Positions 7,333 through 15,617 of a stretch of 64,000 nucleotides of DNA are shown here, in pieces. The stretch's first letter is position 1; each line of letters begins with the position of its first letter. The notes beneath the pieces are model-generated. The model made no database searches and was not told the origin of the DNA. It was given only the letters and a program-made list of their open reading frames with translations. This DNA comes from Azonexus hydrophilus (GTDB lineage Bacteria; Pseudomonadota; Gammaproteobacteria; Burkholderiales; Rhodocyclaceae): positions 62,001 through 126,000 of the forward strand of contig NZ_CAJHOB010000005.1 in the NCBI RefSeq assembly GCF_905120355.1, in the 5' to 3' direction. The position numbers and the translations under genes are program-made.

Positions 7333-8031
7333 TTATAACCGTTTCAAGGCACGAATCCGCTGCCAAAGCTGGGCTGGCGGAATATCGATGGTCATGGCCT
7401 GCATGCAGCGCTCCAGCCAGCCGTGGCGTTGGTGCATGCGCTCGATGGCGGTGTTCAGGTCGCGCCGGATGGCCTGGCCGTAGGCTGATTCGGCTTTGGC
7501 AAGCGCCTGGCGCAAGCGGGCAAGATCGAGGTTCAGCATGGCCAGGTCGATCAGGTCGCGGCTGAAGATGCCGTCGTCCGCGTGTCTGTCGGCATTGGCC
7601 AGGAGTTTACTGGCGGCGAGGTCGGTCAGGGTCAGGGTGCTGATTGAGCACAGGATGTCGGTAGGGCCGGGGGCGTCGAGCGTGATGCGGGCTTCGCGAA
7701 CGATTTCAAATTTGATGGGCTCGTTATCCATCAGTAGTTGCGTGCGGATTCCGTATTGATCGGCGCGGATCTCCCGCTGGACGATGAGGGGAATGGCGCC
7801 GGCGCGGGTGATTGACGCCATGCCCTGTGCGCTGGTGAGTATTTGCCGGAGTTCGCGATAGCCGGTGGGGTTGGAAATCAGGAAATCCATATCGACCGAT
7901 TCGCGGTATTCGCCAAAACGCAAGGTAATGCAGGTGCCGCCGCCGAAGAGGCAGCCATGTTGCCGCAGTAGATCAGCGTCGAGTGCCTGCAGGACGCGCG
8001 CGATGCGTTGGTGGTGTGGGCGCTCAAACAT
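7333..8031 (-). CDS. Nucleotidyltransferase, AbiEii/AbiGii toxin family
   Basis: 232 residues. The nucleotidyltransferase signature is visible: LFGGGTCITLRFGEYRESVDMDFLI, quoted as GGGTCITL (glycine-rich motif) and VDMDFLI (the D-x-D metal site), with later ISTLTLTDLAASKLLANADR resembling the AbiEii helical region. AbiEii-type enzymes are toxins of type IV toxin-antitoxin or abortive-infection systems, and related MenT enzymes transfer nucleotides to tRNA. Start chosen at ATG 8031, overlapping the XRE gene by eight bases; a TTG at 8070 is possible. The partner here is an XRE protein and not the usual AbiEi winged-helix protein. Confidence 0.75.
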   Translation of the reverse strand: MFERPHHQRIARVLQALDADLLRQHGCLFGGGTCITLRFGEYRESVDMDFLISNPTGYRELRQILTSAQGMASITRAGAIPLIVQREIRADQYGIRTQLLMDNEPIKFEIVREARITLDAPGPTDILCSISTLTLTDLAASKLLANADRHADDGIFSRDLIDLAMLNLDLARLRQALAKAESAYGQAIRRDLNTAIERMHQRHGWLERCMQAMTIDIPPAQLWQRIRALKRL

Positions 8032-8509
8032 GGCGTGGAACGTTGGCGAAAGCCTGGTGGAGCGCTTCAAGCAAATCCTGCTCGGACTGGGTCAGTTTGG
8101 CGCTCTCGAGATGACGTGCATTACGCTCGTAGATGTCGAATGCTTCGACAGGGCTTAACGTATCGATGCCCCTGACGTGCCAGGCGAGTGTTTTGAGTTG
8201 GGGGTAATCGACCAGGGCGATGCGCGCCGGAATCCAGCCTACTTTGTGGTCGGCGGGGGTATCTGGCCTGTCGGTCGGCACGACATGGAAATCCAGCCCC
8301 AGGACAGTCAACGTCTTGCCGTAAGCTCCCATGGCAACGCTGGTTTCGCCTTTTTCAATGCGGTGCAGGGTAACCCGGGAAATGCCAGCGGCTTCAGCCG
8401 TGGCGATGGCGCTGATGCGAAGTTGCTTACGCCGGGTACGAATTTCCTCACCCAGTGTTTTTAGACGTCGGCTGGTGATGTCGTCGGATGGCAAGTCGTT
8501 TGTTCCCAT
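8024..8509 (-). CDS. XRE-family HTH protein, likely antitoxin/repressor of the AbiEii-type gene
   Basis: 161 residues. A helix-turn-helix of the XRE type spans about residues 20-75 (LGEEIRTRRKQLRISAIATA, then ISRVTLHRIEKGETSVAMGA). The C-terminal half (VGWIPARIALVDYPQLKTLAW onwards) is helical and of unknown role, probably partner binding. Start set at ATG 8509: a promoter at 8520-8552 with a 12-bp inverted repeat would place the transcript start about 3-4 bases before it, and both upstream ATGs (8521, 8536) lie inside that promoter. The toxin gene overlaps its 3' end, so the two form an operon. Confidence 0.74.
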   Translation of the reverse strand: MGTNDLPSDDITSRRLKTLGEEIRTRRKQLRISAIATAEAAGISRVTLHRIEKGETSVAMGAYGKTLTVLGLDFHVVPTDRPDTPADHKVGWIPARIALVDYPQLKTLAWHVRGIDTLSPVEAFDIYERNARHLESAKLTQSEQDLLEALHQAFANVPRHV

Positions 8510-8513
8510 AGTG

Positions 8514-8557
8514 TTTCTCATAGTATTCAAAAACAAAAGAATGTCTACTATGAGAAA
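8514..8557 (-). promoter_or_regulatory. Promoter with perfect 12-bp inverted-repeat operator for the XRE/AbiEii operon
   Basis: TTTCTCATAGTA (8514-8525) and TACTATGAGAAA (8546-8557) are perfect 12-bp arms around 20 bases. On the minus strand the arms overlap a -35 TAGACA and a -10 TACTAT spaced 16 bases apart. A repressor bound here would shut the promoter, fitting autoregulation by the XRE protein. Confidence 0.65.
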
Positions 8558-8757
8558 TTATTTCGTGGTCTGACGTGCCGTTGCTCGGTGTCCGGCTGGT
8601 GGCTCAGCCGATGCATACCCAACCTGTAGACGCCCCGCCTGGCTAAACTGCGTGGCCCGTCGGCTTCCGTGTCAGCAAGTCCTGGTGCAGAAGGGTCTCA
8701 GGGTCTGCTGACTTGATGCCGAAGTGAAAAATGATCGAGGGCGCCCCGCGCTTCCCT

Positions 8758-8767
8758 GAATAAGCAA
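8758..8767 (+). promoter_or_regulatory. GAATAAGCAA motif upstream of sbp (candidate CysB-type site)
   Basis: The 287-bp gap 8555-8841 holds no gene. GAATAAGCAA at 8758-8767 lies about 75 bp before sbp in an AT-rich patch. The same ten bases recur at 9893-9902, before the cysTWA leader ORF. Both operons would be expected to answer to CysB, which is encoded downstream, so the shared motif is a candidate binding site. Confidence 0.45.
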
Positions 8768-8841
8768 ATCAGAAATCAATCGTTCCGCGCCATGCTGGCG
8801 CTTTCTAGACTGGCGCTCGTCTTAACGAAACGGAGCGCAGC

Positions 8842-9843
8842 ATGCAACGCAAATCTCTTCTGGTCGGCCTGTTCGCGGCCGGTCTGCTCAATTTTTCCCT
8901 GGCGCAGGCGCAAACGACCCTGCTCAATGTGTCTTACGACCCAACCCGGGAGCTGTATCAGGAATTCAACCCGGCTTTTACCAAGTACTGGAAGGGCAAG
9001 AGTGGCCAGGAGGTAGTGGTTAAACAGTCGCATGGCGGTTCCGGCAAGCAGGCGCGGTCGGTGATTGATGGGGTGGATGCCGATGTGGTGACCCTGGCGC
9101 TGGCGGGGGATATCGATGCCATTGCCGAGAAGGCGCGGTTGTTGCCGGCGGACTGGCAGAAGCGGCTGCCGCTGGCGTCCACGCCTTATACCTCGACCAT
9201 CGTTTTCCTGGTGCGCAAGGGCAATCCGAAAGGCATCAAGGATTGGGGCGATCTGGTCAAGCCCGGGGTGGCGGTGATTACGCCGAATCCGAAGACTTCC
9301 GGCGGTGCACAGTGGAACTATCTGGCTGCCTGGGAATTCGCCAAGCGCACCTATGGCAGCGAGGCGAAGGCGAAGGAATTCGTCGCCAACCTGTACAAAA
9401 ACGTGCCGGTACTGGATTCCGGTGCCCGCGGTTCGACCATCACCTTCGTCGAACGCGGTATTGGCGATGTTTTCCTGTCGTGGGAGAACGAAGCCTTCCT
9501 GGCGGTCAAGGAGCTTGGTCCGGACAAGTTCGACATCATCGTGCCGTCGCTGTCGGTGCTGGCTCAGCCGCCGGTGGCGATTGTCGACAAGAACGTGGAC
9601 AAGAAAGGGACCCGCCAGGTGGCGCAGGCTTATCTCGAGTACCTGTATAGCGAGGCGGGCCAGGAAATTGCGGCCCGCAACTACTACCGGCCGACGCTCG
9701 ACAAGGTGGCGAAGAAGTACGCCAAACAGTTCCCAGCCGTAACCTTGTTCACCGTGGATGAGGCGTTTGGTGGCTGGAGCAAGGCCAAGGAAGTGCATTT
9801 CAAGGACGGCGGGGTGTTCGACCAGATCTTTACGCGTCGCTGA
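8842..9843 (+). CDS. sbp: Periplasmic sulfate/thiosulfate-binding protein
   Basis: 333 residues. Sec signal peptide [24 protein letters not shown] with cleavage after AQA, then family motifs: [41 protein letters not shown] (anion-binding loop), [16 protein letters not shown], and [23 protein letters not shown]. It captures sulfate or thiosulfate for the CysTWA importer encoded next. GGAG-like ribosome-binding site about 10 bases upstream. A hairpin at 9858 separates it from cysT, which usually lets the binding protein be made in excess. Confidence 0.95.
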   Translation: MQRKSLLVGLFAAGLLNFSLAQAQTTLLNVSYDPTRELYQEFNPAFTKYWKGKSGQEVVVKQSHGGSGKQARSVIDGVDADVVTLALAGDIDAIAEKARLLPADWQKRLPLASTPYTSTIVFLVRKGNPKGIKDWGDLVKPGVAVITPNPKTSGGAQWNYLAAWEFAKRTYGSEAKAKEFVANLYKNVPVLDSGARGSTITFVERGIGDVFLSWENEAFLAVKELGPDKFDIIVPSLSVLAQPPVAIVDKNVDKKGTRQVAQAYLEYLYSEAGQEIAARNYYRPTLDKVAKKYAKQFPAVTLFTVDEAFGGWSKAKEVHFKDGGVFDQIFTRR

Positions 9844-9857
9844 ACGAAGTGGTTGCC

Positions 9858-9881
9858 AAGGCAGGGCAAAGTCCCTGCCTT
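9858..9881 (+). terminator. Hairpin after sbp
   Basis: AAGGCAGGG (9858-9866), six-base loop, CCCTGCCTT (9873-9881): a perfect nine-pair stem 14 bp past the sbp stop, followed by GTTTGACC. Probably a partial terminator or 3' stabiliser between sbp and the permease genes. Confidence 0.65.
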
Positions 9882-9892
9882 GTTTGACCAGG

Positions 9893-9916
9893 GAATAAGC
9901 AATGACCTGTTTATTC
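9893..9916 (+). promoter_or_regulatory. Inverted repeat with GAATAAGCAA motif before the cysTWA leader
   Basis: GAATAA (9893-9898) and TTATTC (9911-9916) form an inverted repeat with 12 bases between, and the first arm extends into the GAATAAGCAA also found before sbp. It lies about 60-80 bp before the leader ORF, a reasonable activator position. Assignment to CysB is inferred. Confidence 0.45.
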
Positions 9917-9972
9917 TTTTTCGTTGAATTCAGAAGCCCTACACTTTTTCACCCCGTGCCCCGGAGAAGCGC

Positions 9973-10041
9973 ATGCCCCTGAAGAAATTTCCTAGCACCC
10001 TGGCGATTCGTCCGGGCGTATTTGCTGTTGTGACACGCTGA
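9973..10041 (+). CDS. Possible 22-residue leader ORF overlapping cysT
   Basis: A short frame MPLKKFPSTLAIRPGVFAVV (plus TR) begins at ATG 9973, three bases after a strong GGAGAAG (9963-9969) ribosome-binding site, and its TGA overlaps the cysT ATG (TGATG at 10039-10043). cysT itself has no good ribosome-binding site of its own, so translation of cysT may depend on reading this ORF. It has no cysteine codon and no hydrophobic helix. It could be a regulatory leader peptide or simply a coupling device; no homologue is known to me. Confidence 0.5.
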   Translation: MPLKKFPSTLAIRPGVFAVVTR

Positions 10042-10877
10042 TGGCGACGCTAAAAAAATCAAGCGTGTTGCCCGGCTTCAACCTGACGCTGGGCTACACC
10101 ATCGGCTATCTGTCGCTGATCGTGCTGATTCCGCTGACGGCGGTGTTCCTGAAAACGGCGAGCATGAGTTTCGACGAGTTCTGGCAGGTGGTCAGTGCCG
10201 ACCGGGTGGTGGCCTCCTACAAACTCTCGTTTGGCGCCTCTTTCCTGGCGGCGGGCATCAATGCTGTGTTTGGCCTGCTGCTGGCCTGGGCGCTGGTGCG
10301 CTACTCCTTTCCCGGCAAGAAGCTGGTCGATGCCCTGGTCGATCTGCCGTTCGCCCTGCCGACGGCGGTGGCCGGCATTGCCTTGACCGCGCTCTATGCC
10401 CGCAATGGCTGGCTTGGCCAGTATCTTGAGCCGCTCGGCATCAAGGTGGCGTTTACGCCGCTCGGCGTGCTGGTGGCGCTGGTGTTCATTGGCTTGCCCT
10501 TCGTTGTCCGCACGGTGCAGCCGATTCTGGAAGATCTTGATACCGAACTGGAAGAAGCGGCGGCCAGCCTCGGCGCGCAGCGCTGGCAGACCTTTCGCCA
10601 CGTGACCCTGCCGATCCTCCTGCCGGCGTTGCTGACCGGTTTTGCACTGGCGTTTGCCCGCGCTGTCGGCGAGTACGGTTCGGTCATCTTCATCGCCGGC
10701 AATCTGCCGATGGTGTCGGAGATCACGCCGCTGATGATTATCACCAAGCTGGAGCAGTACGACTATGTCGGGGCGACGGCGATTGCGTCGGTCATGCTCG
10801 TCTTTTCCTTCGTCCTGCTGCTGATCATCAATGGCTTGCAGGCTTGGACCGCCAAACGTACCGGGAGGGATCGCTGA
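10041..10877 (+). CDS. cysT: Sulfate/thiosulfate ABC transporter permease CysT (CysU)
   Basis: 278 residues with six hydrophobic segments and the inner-membrane permease EAA loop ([19 protein letters not shown]) near residue 175, where the CysA ATPase docks. [21 protein letters not shown] at the start is typical of CysT. Start codon overlaps the stop of a 22-residue leader ORF; the stop overlaps the cysW ATG (TGATG). It forms the channel with CysW. Confidence 0.94.
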   Translation: MATLKKSSVLPGFNLTLGYTIGYLSLIVLIPLTAVFLKTASMSFDEFWQVVSADRVVASYKLSFGASFLAAGINAVFGLLLAWALVRYSFPGKKLVDALVDLPFALPTAVAGIALTALYARNGWLGQYLEPLGIKVAFTPLGVLVALVFIGLPFVVRTVQPILEDLDTELEEAAASLGAQRWQTFRHVTLPILLPALLTGFALAFARAVGEYGSVIFIAGNLPMVSEITPLMIITKLEQYDYVGATAIASVMLVFSFVLLLIINGLQAWTAKRTGRDR

Positions 10878-11791
10878 TGGCTGGCGCTGTGGCACTGCAT
10901 GTGGGCGGCGACCATGCCGCCCGTTTCGAGGGCAAGGCGGCGACGCGCGAAACCCCGCTGGTCAAATGGACGATCATCGGCCTCGCGCTGACTTTCTTCG
11001 CCATTTTCCTGCTGCTGCCTCTGCTGGCAGTCTTTGTCGAAGCCTTCCGCAAGGGGTGGGAAACCTATCTGACGGCCCTGACCGATCCGGATGCCTTGTC
11101 GGCGGTCCGGCTGACCCTGCTGGCGGCGCTGATTTCGGTACCGCTCAACCTGGTGTTCGGGGTGGCGGCAGCCTGGGCGATTGCCAAGTTTGAATTTCGC
11201 GGCAAGCACTTCCTCATTACCCTGATCGATCTGCCGTTTTCGGTGTCGCCGGTGATTGCCGGTCTGGTCTTTGTGCTGATTTTCGGGGCCCAGGGCTGGT
11301 TGGGGCCGTGGTTGTTCGACAACGACATCAAGATCATCTTCGCCGTGCCCGGCATCGTGCTGGCCACCGTGTTCGTCACCTTTCCCTTCGTTGCCCGCGA
11401 GCTGATCCCGCTGATGCAGGCGCAGGGCAAGGAAGAGGAAGAAGCGGCGGTGGTGCTGGGTGCCAATGGCTGGCAGACCTTCTGGTATGTCACCCTGCCC
11501 AATATCAAGTGGGGGCTGCTCTATGGCGTGATCCTCACCAACGCCCGGGCGGTGGGCGAGTTTGGTGCCGTCAGCGTGGTTTCGGGGCATATACGCGGCC
11601 AGACCAACACCCTGCCGCTGCACGTCGAAATCCTCTACAACGAATACATGTTTTCGGCGGCGTTTGCCGTGGCTTCGCTGCTGGCCATGCTGGCGCTGGT
11701 CACCCTGGTCATCAAGAACTGGATCGAATATCAGGCGGCACGCAGTTACCGCACCACCTATGGCACATCCCAGCAGGAATCCGCATCATGA
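10877..11791 (+). CDS. cysW: Sulfate/thiosulfate ABC transporter permease CysW
   Basis: 304 residues, six membrane segments, EAA loop [20 protein letters not shown] around residue 195, and the CysW-typical [19 protein letters not shown]. The ATG at 10877 overlaps the cysT stop; an upstream in-frame start at 10844 would overlap cysT by 33 bases and is not favoured. The N-terminal 30 residues before the first membrane segment ([14 protein letters not shown]) are polar and cytoplasmic. The stop overlaps the cysA ATG (ATGA). Confidence 0.94.
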   Translation: MAGAVALHVGGDHAARFEGKAATRETPLVKWTIIGLALTFFAIFLLLPLLAVFVEAFRKGWETYLTALTDPDALSAVRLTLLAALISVPLNLVFGVAAAWAIAKFEFRGKHFLITLIDLPFSVSPVIAGLVFVLIFGAQGWLGPWLFDNDIKIIFAVPGIVLATVFVTFPFVARELIPLMQAQGKEEEEAAVVLGANGWQTFWYVTLPNIKWGLLYGVILTNARAVGEFGAVSVVSGHIRGQTNTLPLHVEILYNEYMFSAAFAVASLLAMLALVTLVIKNWIEYQAARSYRTTYGTSQQESAS

Positions 11792-12873
11792 GCATTGAAG
11801 TCAAGAACATTCACAAGTCCTTCGGCAATTTTGTCGCGCTCGACAATATCAGCCTCGACTTTCCGACTGGTGAACTGGTTGCCCTGCTCGGTCCCTCCGG
11901 TTGCGGGAAGACCACCCTGCTGCGCATCATTGCCGGACTGGAGCAGGCTGATTCCGGCCAGGTGCTGCTTGAAGGCGAAGATGCTTCCGCGACCCATGTG
12001 CGCGAGCGTCAGGTGGGGTTTGTGTTCCAGCACTACGCGCTGTTCAAGCACATGACGGTGTTTGATAACGTCGCCTTTGGCATGCGCATGAAGCCGCGTG
12101 CTCAGCGGCCGTCGGCGGCGAAAATCCGGGACAAGGTGCATGAATTGCTCAATCTGGTGCAGCTGGATTGGCTGGCCGACCGTTTCCCGGCGCAGTTGTC
12201 CGGGGGGCAGCGCCAGCGGATCGCGCTGGCCCGGGCGTTGGCGGTGGAACCCCGTGTGCTCCTGCTCGACGAGCCGTTTGGCGCGCTCGATGCCAAAGTG
12301 CGCAAGGAACTGCGGCGCTGGCTGCGGCGTCTGCACGACGAGCTGCATATCACCTCGATCTTCGTCACCCACGATCAGGAAGAGGCGCTGGAAGTGGCGG
12401 ACCGGGTGGTGCTGATGGATCACGGTCATGTCGAGCAGATCGGTACGCCGGAAGAGGTGTATCGGCATCCGGCGACGCCTTTTGTGTACAGTTTTCTGGG
12501 GGCGGTGAATCATTTCCACGGTCGCACCGAGGATGGCCTGATCCGCGTCGGTGAGGATGTGTTGCAGCGCCAGCCGGACGATTTTGCCCAGACCCTGGCG
12601 CAGGGCGCGTCGGTGGTGGCTTTTGCACGCCCGCACGAACTGATGATTCTGCCCGACGTCGGCGCGGGTGAAGGGGTGGCGGCAAAAATATCGCGCATCC
12701 TGGCTTTTGGTGTGACCGCCCGGATCGAGCTCGATGGCGTCAATGGCGCCAGCGGTCAGCATTTCGAGGTCGAACTGACGCGGGAGCAAGTGTTGCAGCA
12801 GGGGCCGGCCGAGGGCCAGCAAGTGCGCCTGGTGCCGTCGCGGCTCAAGGTGTTCGAGCACACGGGAGTCTGA
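11788..12873 (+). CDS. cysA: Sulfate/thiosulfate ABC transporter ATPase CysA
   Basis: 361 residues. Walker [10 protein letters not shown] about residue 35, Q-loop [13 protein letters not shown], signature [15 protein letters not shown], Walker [16 protein letters not shown], switch His in [18 protein letters not shown]-terminal regulatory TOBE-type domain follows from about residue 235 ([11 protein letters not shown] onwards). ATG 11788 overlaps the cysW stop; a longer open frame upstream belongs to the cysW coding sequence. Energises the CysTW channel. cysB follows after one base. Confidence 0.95.
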   Translation: MSIEVKNIHKSFGNFVALDNISLDFPTGELVALLGPSGCGKTTLLRIIAGLEQADSGQVLLEGEDASATHVRERQVGFVFQHYALFKHMTVFDNVAFGMRMKPRAQRPSAAKIRDKVHELLNLVQLDWLADRFPAQLSGGQRQRIALARALAVEPRVLLLDEPFGALDAKVRKELRRWLRRLHDELHITSIFVTHDQEEALEVADRVVLMDHGHVEQIGTPEEVYRHPATPFVYSFLGAVNHFHGRTEDGLIRVGEDVLQRQPDDFAQTLAQGASVVAFARPHELMILPDVGAGEGVAAKISRILAFGVTARIELDGVNGASGQHFEVELTREQVLQQGPAEGQQVRLVPSRLKVFEHTGV

Positions 12874-12874
12874 G

Positions 12875-13816
12875 ATGAACTTGCAACAACTGCGCATCGT
12901 GCGCGAAGCCATTCGCCAGGATTTCAATCTGACGGAAGTGGCCAACGCCTTATTTACCTCTCAGCCGGGGGTGTCCAAGCACATCAAGGATCTTGAGGAC
13001 GAACTGGGGGTGGAGATTTTCGAGCGTCGTGGCAAGCGCCTGCTTGGCCTGACGGGCCCCGGTCAGGAACTGGCTGGAGTGGTTGAACGCATTCTGCTCG
13101 ACACCCAGAACCTGCGCCGCATCGCCGACCAGTTTGCCAGCCGGGAAACCGGCCATTTCGTGGTGGCGACCACGCACACTCAGGCGCGTTACGCCCTGCC
13201 CAAGGTGATCAAGTGGTTCAAGCAGGATTACCCCAAGGTGCACCTGACGCTGCTGCAGGGCAGCCCGCGCGAGATCGGCGAAATGCTGGCTGCCGGTGAA
13301 GCCGATGTTGGGATCGCCACCGAAGGGCTGGAGGGCAATGACGATCTGGCGACATTTCCCTGCTATCAGTGGCGGCATGCGGTGATCGTGCCACAAGGGC
13401 ATCCGCTGCAGCAGGTCGACAAGCTGACGCTGGATGTCCTGAGTGACTACCCCATCATCACCTACCACGCGGGTTTTACCGGCCGCTCCCATATCGACCA
13501 GGCGTTTGCCAGTGCCGGCATCGTGCCCGATGTGGTGCTGTCGGCCATCGACGCCGATGTGATCAAGACCTATGTCGGTCTGGGGCTGGGCGTGGGGCTA
13601 GTGGCCTCCATGGCCTTTGACCCGGAGCATGATCGCGGTCTGGCGTTGTTGCAGGCGGAAGACCTGTTTCCGCTCAACACGACTCGCCTGGCCGTGCGTA
13701 AAGGGGCCTGGTTGCGCAGCTACACCTATGCCTTTATCGAGAAGGTATCGCCGGACTTGTCCGAAGCCGTGGTCAAGGAGGCCATCCGCCAGAATGGCCG
13801 GGGCGAACAAGGGTGA
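12875..13816 (+). CDS. cysB: LysR-type regulator CysB
   Basis: 313 residues. N-terminal winged HTH (NLQQLRIVREAIRQDFNLTE and TSQPGVSKHIKDLEDELGVE), then an effector domain with CysB-typical TTHTQARYALPKVIKWFKQD, LLQGSPREIGEML, ADVGIATEGL and YHAGFTGRSHIDQAF. These match CysB/Cbl, which senses O-acetylserine/N-acetylserine or sulfate and activates sulfur assimilation. It is unusual only in being the fifth cistron of the transporter operon, making likely an autoregulatory loop through the GAATAAGCAA motifs upstream. Its stop overlaps the start of the EAL gene. Confidence 0.93.
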   Translation: MNLQQLRIVREAIRQDFNLTEVANALFTSQPGVSKHIKDLEDELGVEIFERRGKRLLGLTGPGQELAGVVERILLDTQNLRRIADQFASRETGHFVVATTHTQARYALPKVIKWFKQDYPKVHLTLLQGSPREIGEMLAAGEADVGIATEGLEGNDDLATFPCYQWRHAVIVPQGHPLQQVDKLTLDVLSDYPIITYHAGFTGRSHIDQAFASAGIVPDVVLSAIDADVIKTYVGLGLGVGLVASMAFDPEHDRGLALLQAEDLFPLNTTRLAVRKGAWLRSYTYAFIEKVSPDLSEAVVKEAIRQNGRGEQG

Positions 13817-14691
13817 GCATGGAGGTTGCCGCTGCAGTGAATACCCTGTTGCACTATTTTGATGCGCTCCGTGGCGCCGAGGACGATGATTCCTGCCTGC
13901 GTCTGCAGGCGGGCGAGATCAGCGGTCATTTTCGCGGGCTGGCGCTGAAAAGCGTCTTTCAGCCTCTGTTCTCCAGCCATTCCGGGCAGCCGGTCGCGCA
14001 CGAGGCACTGCTGCGGGCGGCCGATTGCCAGGGACGGTCACTGCTGCCCGGCGAGGTATTTGCTTTTCCCTGCAATGCGCAGGAAATGCTGTTTCTCGAC
14101 CGGTTGTGCCGGGTGGTTCATGCGGGCAATTTCGTGCGGCAGGCGCCGTCGGGTGACCTCTTCCTGAATATTGAAGGGCGTCACCTGCTGGCAGCTTCCA
14201 ACCATGGTCAGACGTTTGAATCCCTGCTCAAGGTGTGTGGCCTGACCCCGGAGCGCGTCGTGCTGGAAATCCTGGAAGCGCGCATCGATGATCTGGGATG
14301 TTTGCAGGAAGCGGTGAGCGGTTATCGCAGCCGGGGGTATCGGGTGGCGATCGACGATTTTGGTTGCGCGCATTCCAATTTCGATCGCCTCTGGCAGCTC
14401 AGCCCGGACATCGTCAAGCTGGATCGCTCGCTGATGGTGCAGGCGGAAGCTAATTCCCGGGCGCGGCGGGTGCTGCCGAAACTGGTGGAGATCATCCACG
14501 AACTCGGTGCCACGGTGGTATGCGAAGGTATAGAGAACCGGACGCAGCACCAGCTGGCGGTCGATGCCGGGGCCGACTGGTTGCAGGGCTATTTCTACGC
14601 CCGTCCTGCTGCCGCACTGTGGCGTGCTCCAGCACAGGCCGCTACGGCATCGCATGCATTTTCGTTTGATCCGGAATGGGCGATACCATGA
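13813..14691 (+). CDS. EAL-domain protein, likely c-di-GMP phosphodiesterase
   Basis: 292 residues, a single EAL domain with no sensor domain beyond about 45 N-terminal residues. Catalytic residues of active EAL enzymes all appear in place: EALLR, the Asn in FLNIEGR, the Glu in LEILEAR, the DD of IDDFG, the Lys in VKLDRSL, EGIEN, and QGYFYARP. Starts either with GTG 13813 (overlapping the cysB stop, GTGA) or ATG 13819. Its stop overlaps the next gene by ATGA. A cytoplasmic c-di-GMP hydrolase locked into a sulfate/thiosulfate uptake operon is unusual. A degenerate paralogue lies at 21909. Confidence 0.86.
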   Translation: MSMEVAAAVNTLLHYFDALRGAEDDDSCLRLQAGEISGHFRGLALKSVFQPLFSSHSGQPVAHEALLRAADCQGRSLLPGEVFAFPCNAQEMLFLDRLCRVVHAGNFVRQAPSGDLFLNIEGRHLLAASNHGQTFESLLKVCGLTPERVVLEILEARIDDLGCLQEAVSGYRSRGYRVAIDDFGCAHSNFDRLWQLSPDIVKLDRSLMVQAEANSRARRVLPKLVEIIHELGATVVCEGIENRTQHQLAVDAGADWLQGYFYARPAAALWRAPAQAATASHAFSFDPEWAIP

Positions 14692-15146
14692 TTATCGACT
14701 GGCCGCACTTCACGCCGTGGTCGGCGCTGGCCGGTGGGGGGCTGATTGGTCTGGCCGCTGCCCTGCTGTTGACCGGCCTGGGCCGGATTGCCGGGATCAG
14801 CGGCATATTTGCCGGCTTGTTGCAGCCATTTGCGGCAGAAAATCGCTGGCGCTGGGCTTTTTTTCTCGGCCTGTTGTTCAGCCCCTGGTTGCTGCGGACC
14901 TTGCGTCCCGGGCAGCCAGCGTTCCCTGACGCTGACATTACTGCGCCAGGACAGTGGCTGCTGTTGCTGGTGGCGGGTGTGCTGGTGGGTTACGGCACCC
15001 GCATGGCCAACGGGTGTACCAGCGGCCACGGTGTCTGCGGCCTGGCACGCTTGTCGCCCCGCTCCCTGGTGGCGGTGCTGGTGTTCATGGGTAGCGCCAT
15101 GCTGACTGTGGCGCTGCTGCGCCATCTGCCGGGAGGCGTGTCATGA
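14688..15146 (+). CDS. YeeE/YedE family half-protein, first (thiosulfate/sulfur transport)
   Basis: 152 residues with about four membrane segments and the YeeE/YedE (DUF395) signature GTRMANGCTSGHGVCGLARL, whose cysteines correspond to the sulfur-relay cysteines of thiosulfate transporter TsuA. This is the short, half-size form, normally encoded as a pair. Start ATG 14688 overlaps the EAL stop and its own stop overlaps the next half. It should move thiosulfate or another sulfur compound across the inner membrane; substrate is inferred. Confidence 0.85.
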   Translation: MIIDWPHFTPWSALAGGGLIGLAAALLLTGLGRIAGISGIFAGLLQPFAAENRWRWAFFLGLLFSPWLLRTLRPGQPAFPDADITAPGQWLLLLVAGVLVGYGTRMANGCTSGHGVCGLARLSPRSLVAVLVFMGSAMLTVALLRHLPGGVS

Positions 15147-15565
15147 GCTTGCTGCTAGCGTGCTTGAGTGGACTCATTTTCGGCCTGGGACTGCTGCTGT
15201 CGGGCATGAGCAATCCGGCCAAGGTGCAGGGGTTTCTGGACATTTCCGGGGCCTGGGACCCTTCGCTGGCGTTCACCATGGCGGGGGCGATCGGCGTCGC
15301 CATGCCCTTTTTCTTCTGGGCCCGGCAGCGATCCCGAACCTGGTTGGGTTTGCCGCTGGCCCTGCCGGTCAGCGCCCGGGTGGACCGCCGGCTGGTGTTC
15401 GGTAGTGTGCTGTTTGGTATTGGCTGGGGACTGTCCGGCATTTGCCCCGGCCCTGCCCTGGTTGGGCTGGGAGGTGGATTTTTGCCGGCCATGGTGTTTG
15501 TCGCCGGTTTTTGTGGCGGCATCCTCGCCTTCAATCGGCGTTCCCGATCGACAGGGGACGCCTGA
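15143..15565 (+). CDS. YeeE/YedE family half-protein, second
   Basis: 140 residues, about four membrane segments, with GLLLSGMSNPAKVQGFLDI and GWGLSGICPGPALVGLG, the second-half motifs of the YeeE/YedE family including the conserved Cys. Coupled by ATGA to the first half; the two together equal one full-length transporter. It is last in the operon that began at sbp or the leader ORF, and a bidirectional hairpin follows. Confidence 0.85.
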   Translation: MSLLLACLSGLIFGLGLLLSGMSNPAKVQGFLDISGAWDPSLAFTMAGAIGVAMPFFFWARQRSRTWLGLPLALPVSARVDRRLVFGSVLFGIGWGLSGICPGPALVGLGGGFLPAMVFVAGFCGGILAFNRRSRSTGDA

Positions 15566-15575
15566 ACGTTTCGCT

Positions 15576-15601
15576 CCCGCCGGCTAATGGCTGCCGGCGG
15601 G
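15576..15601. terminator. Hairpin between convergent yeeE and fccB operons
   Basis: CCCGCCGGC (15576-15584), eight-base loop, GCCGGCGGG (15593-15601). It lies between the stops of two convergent operons and can serve both. No T-tract is seen. Confidence 0.6.
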
Positions 15602-15617
15602 GCTCCGCACGGGAGGG

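Noticed and set aside
3500-8570. Complete IS element or prophage in the accessory island
   Set aside because: No transposase, integrase or terminal inverted repeats flanked by target duplications were seen; only toxin-antitoxin type genes and repeats.
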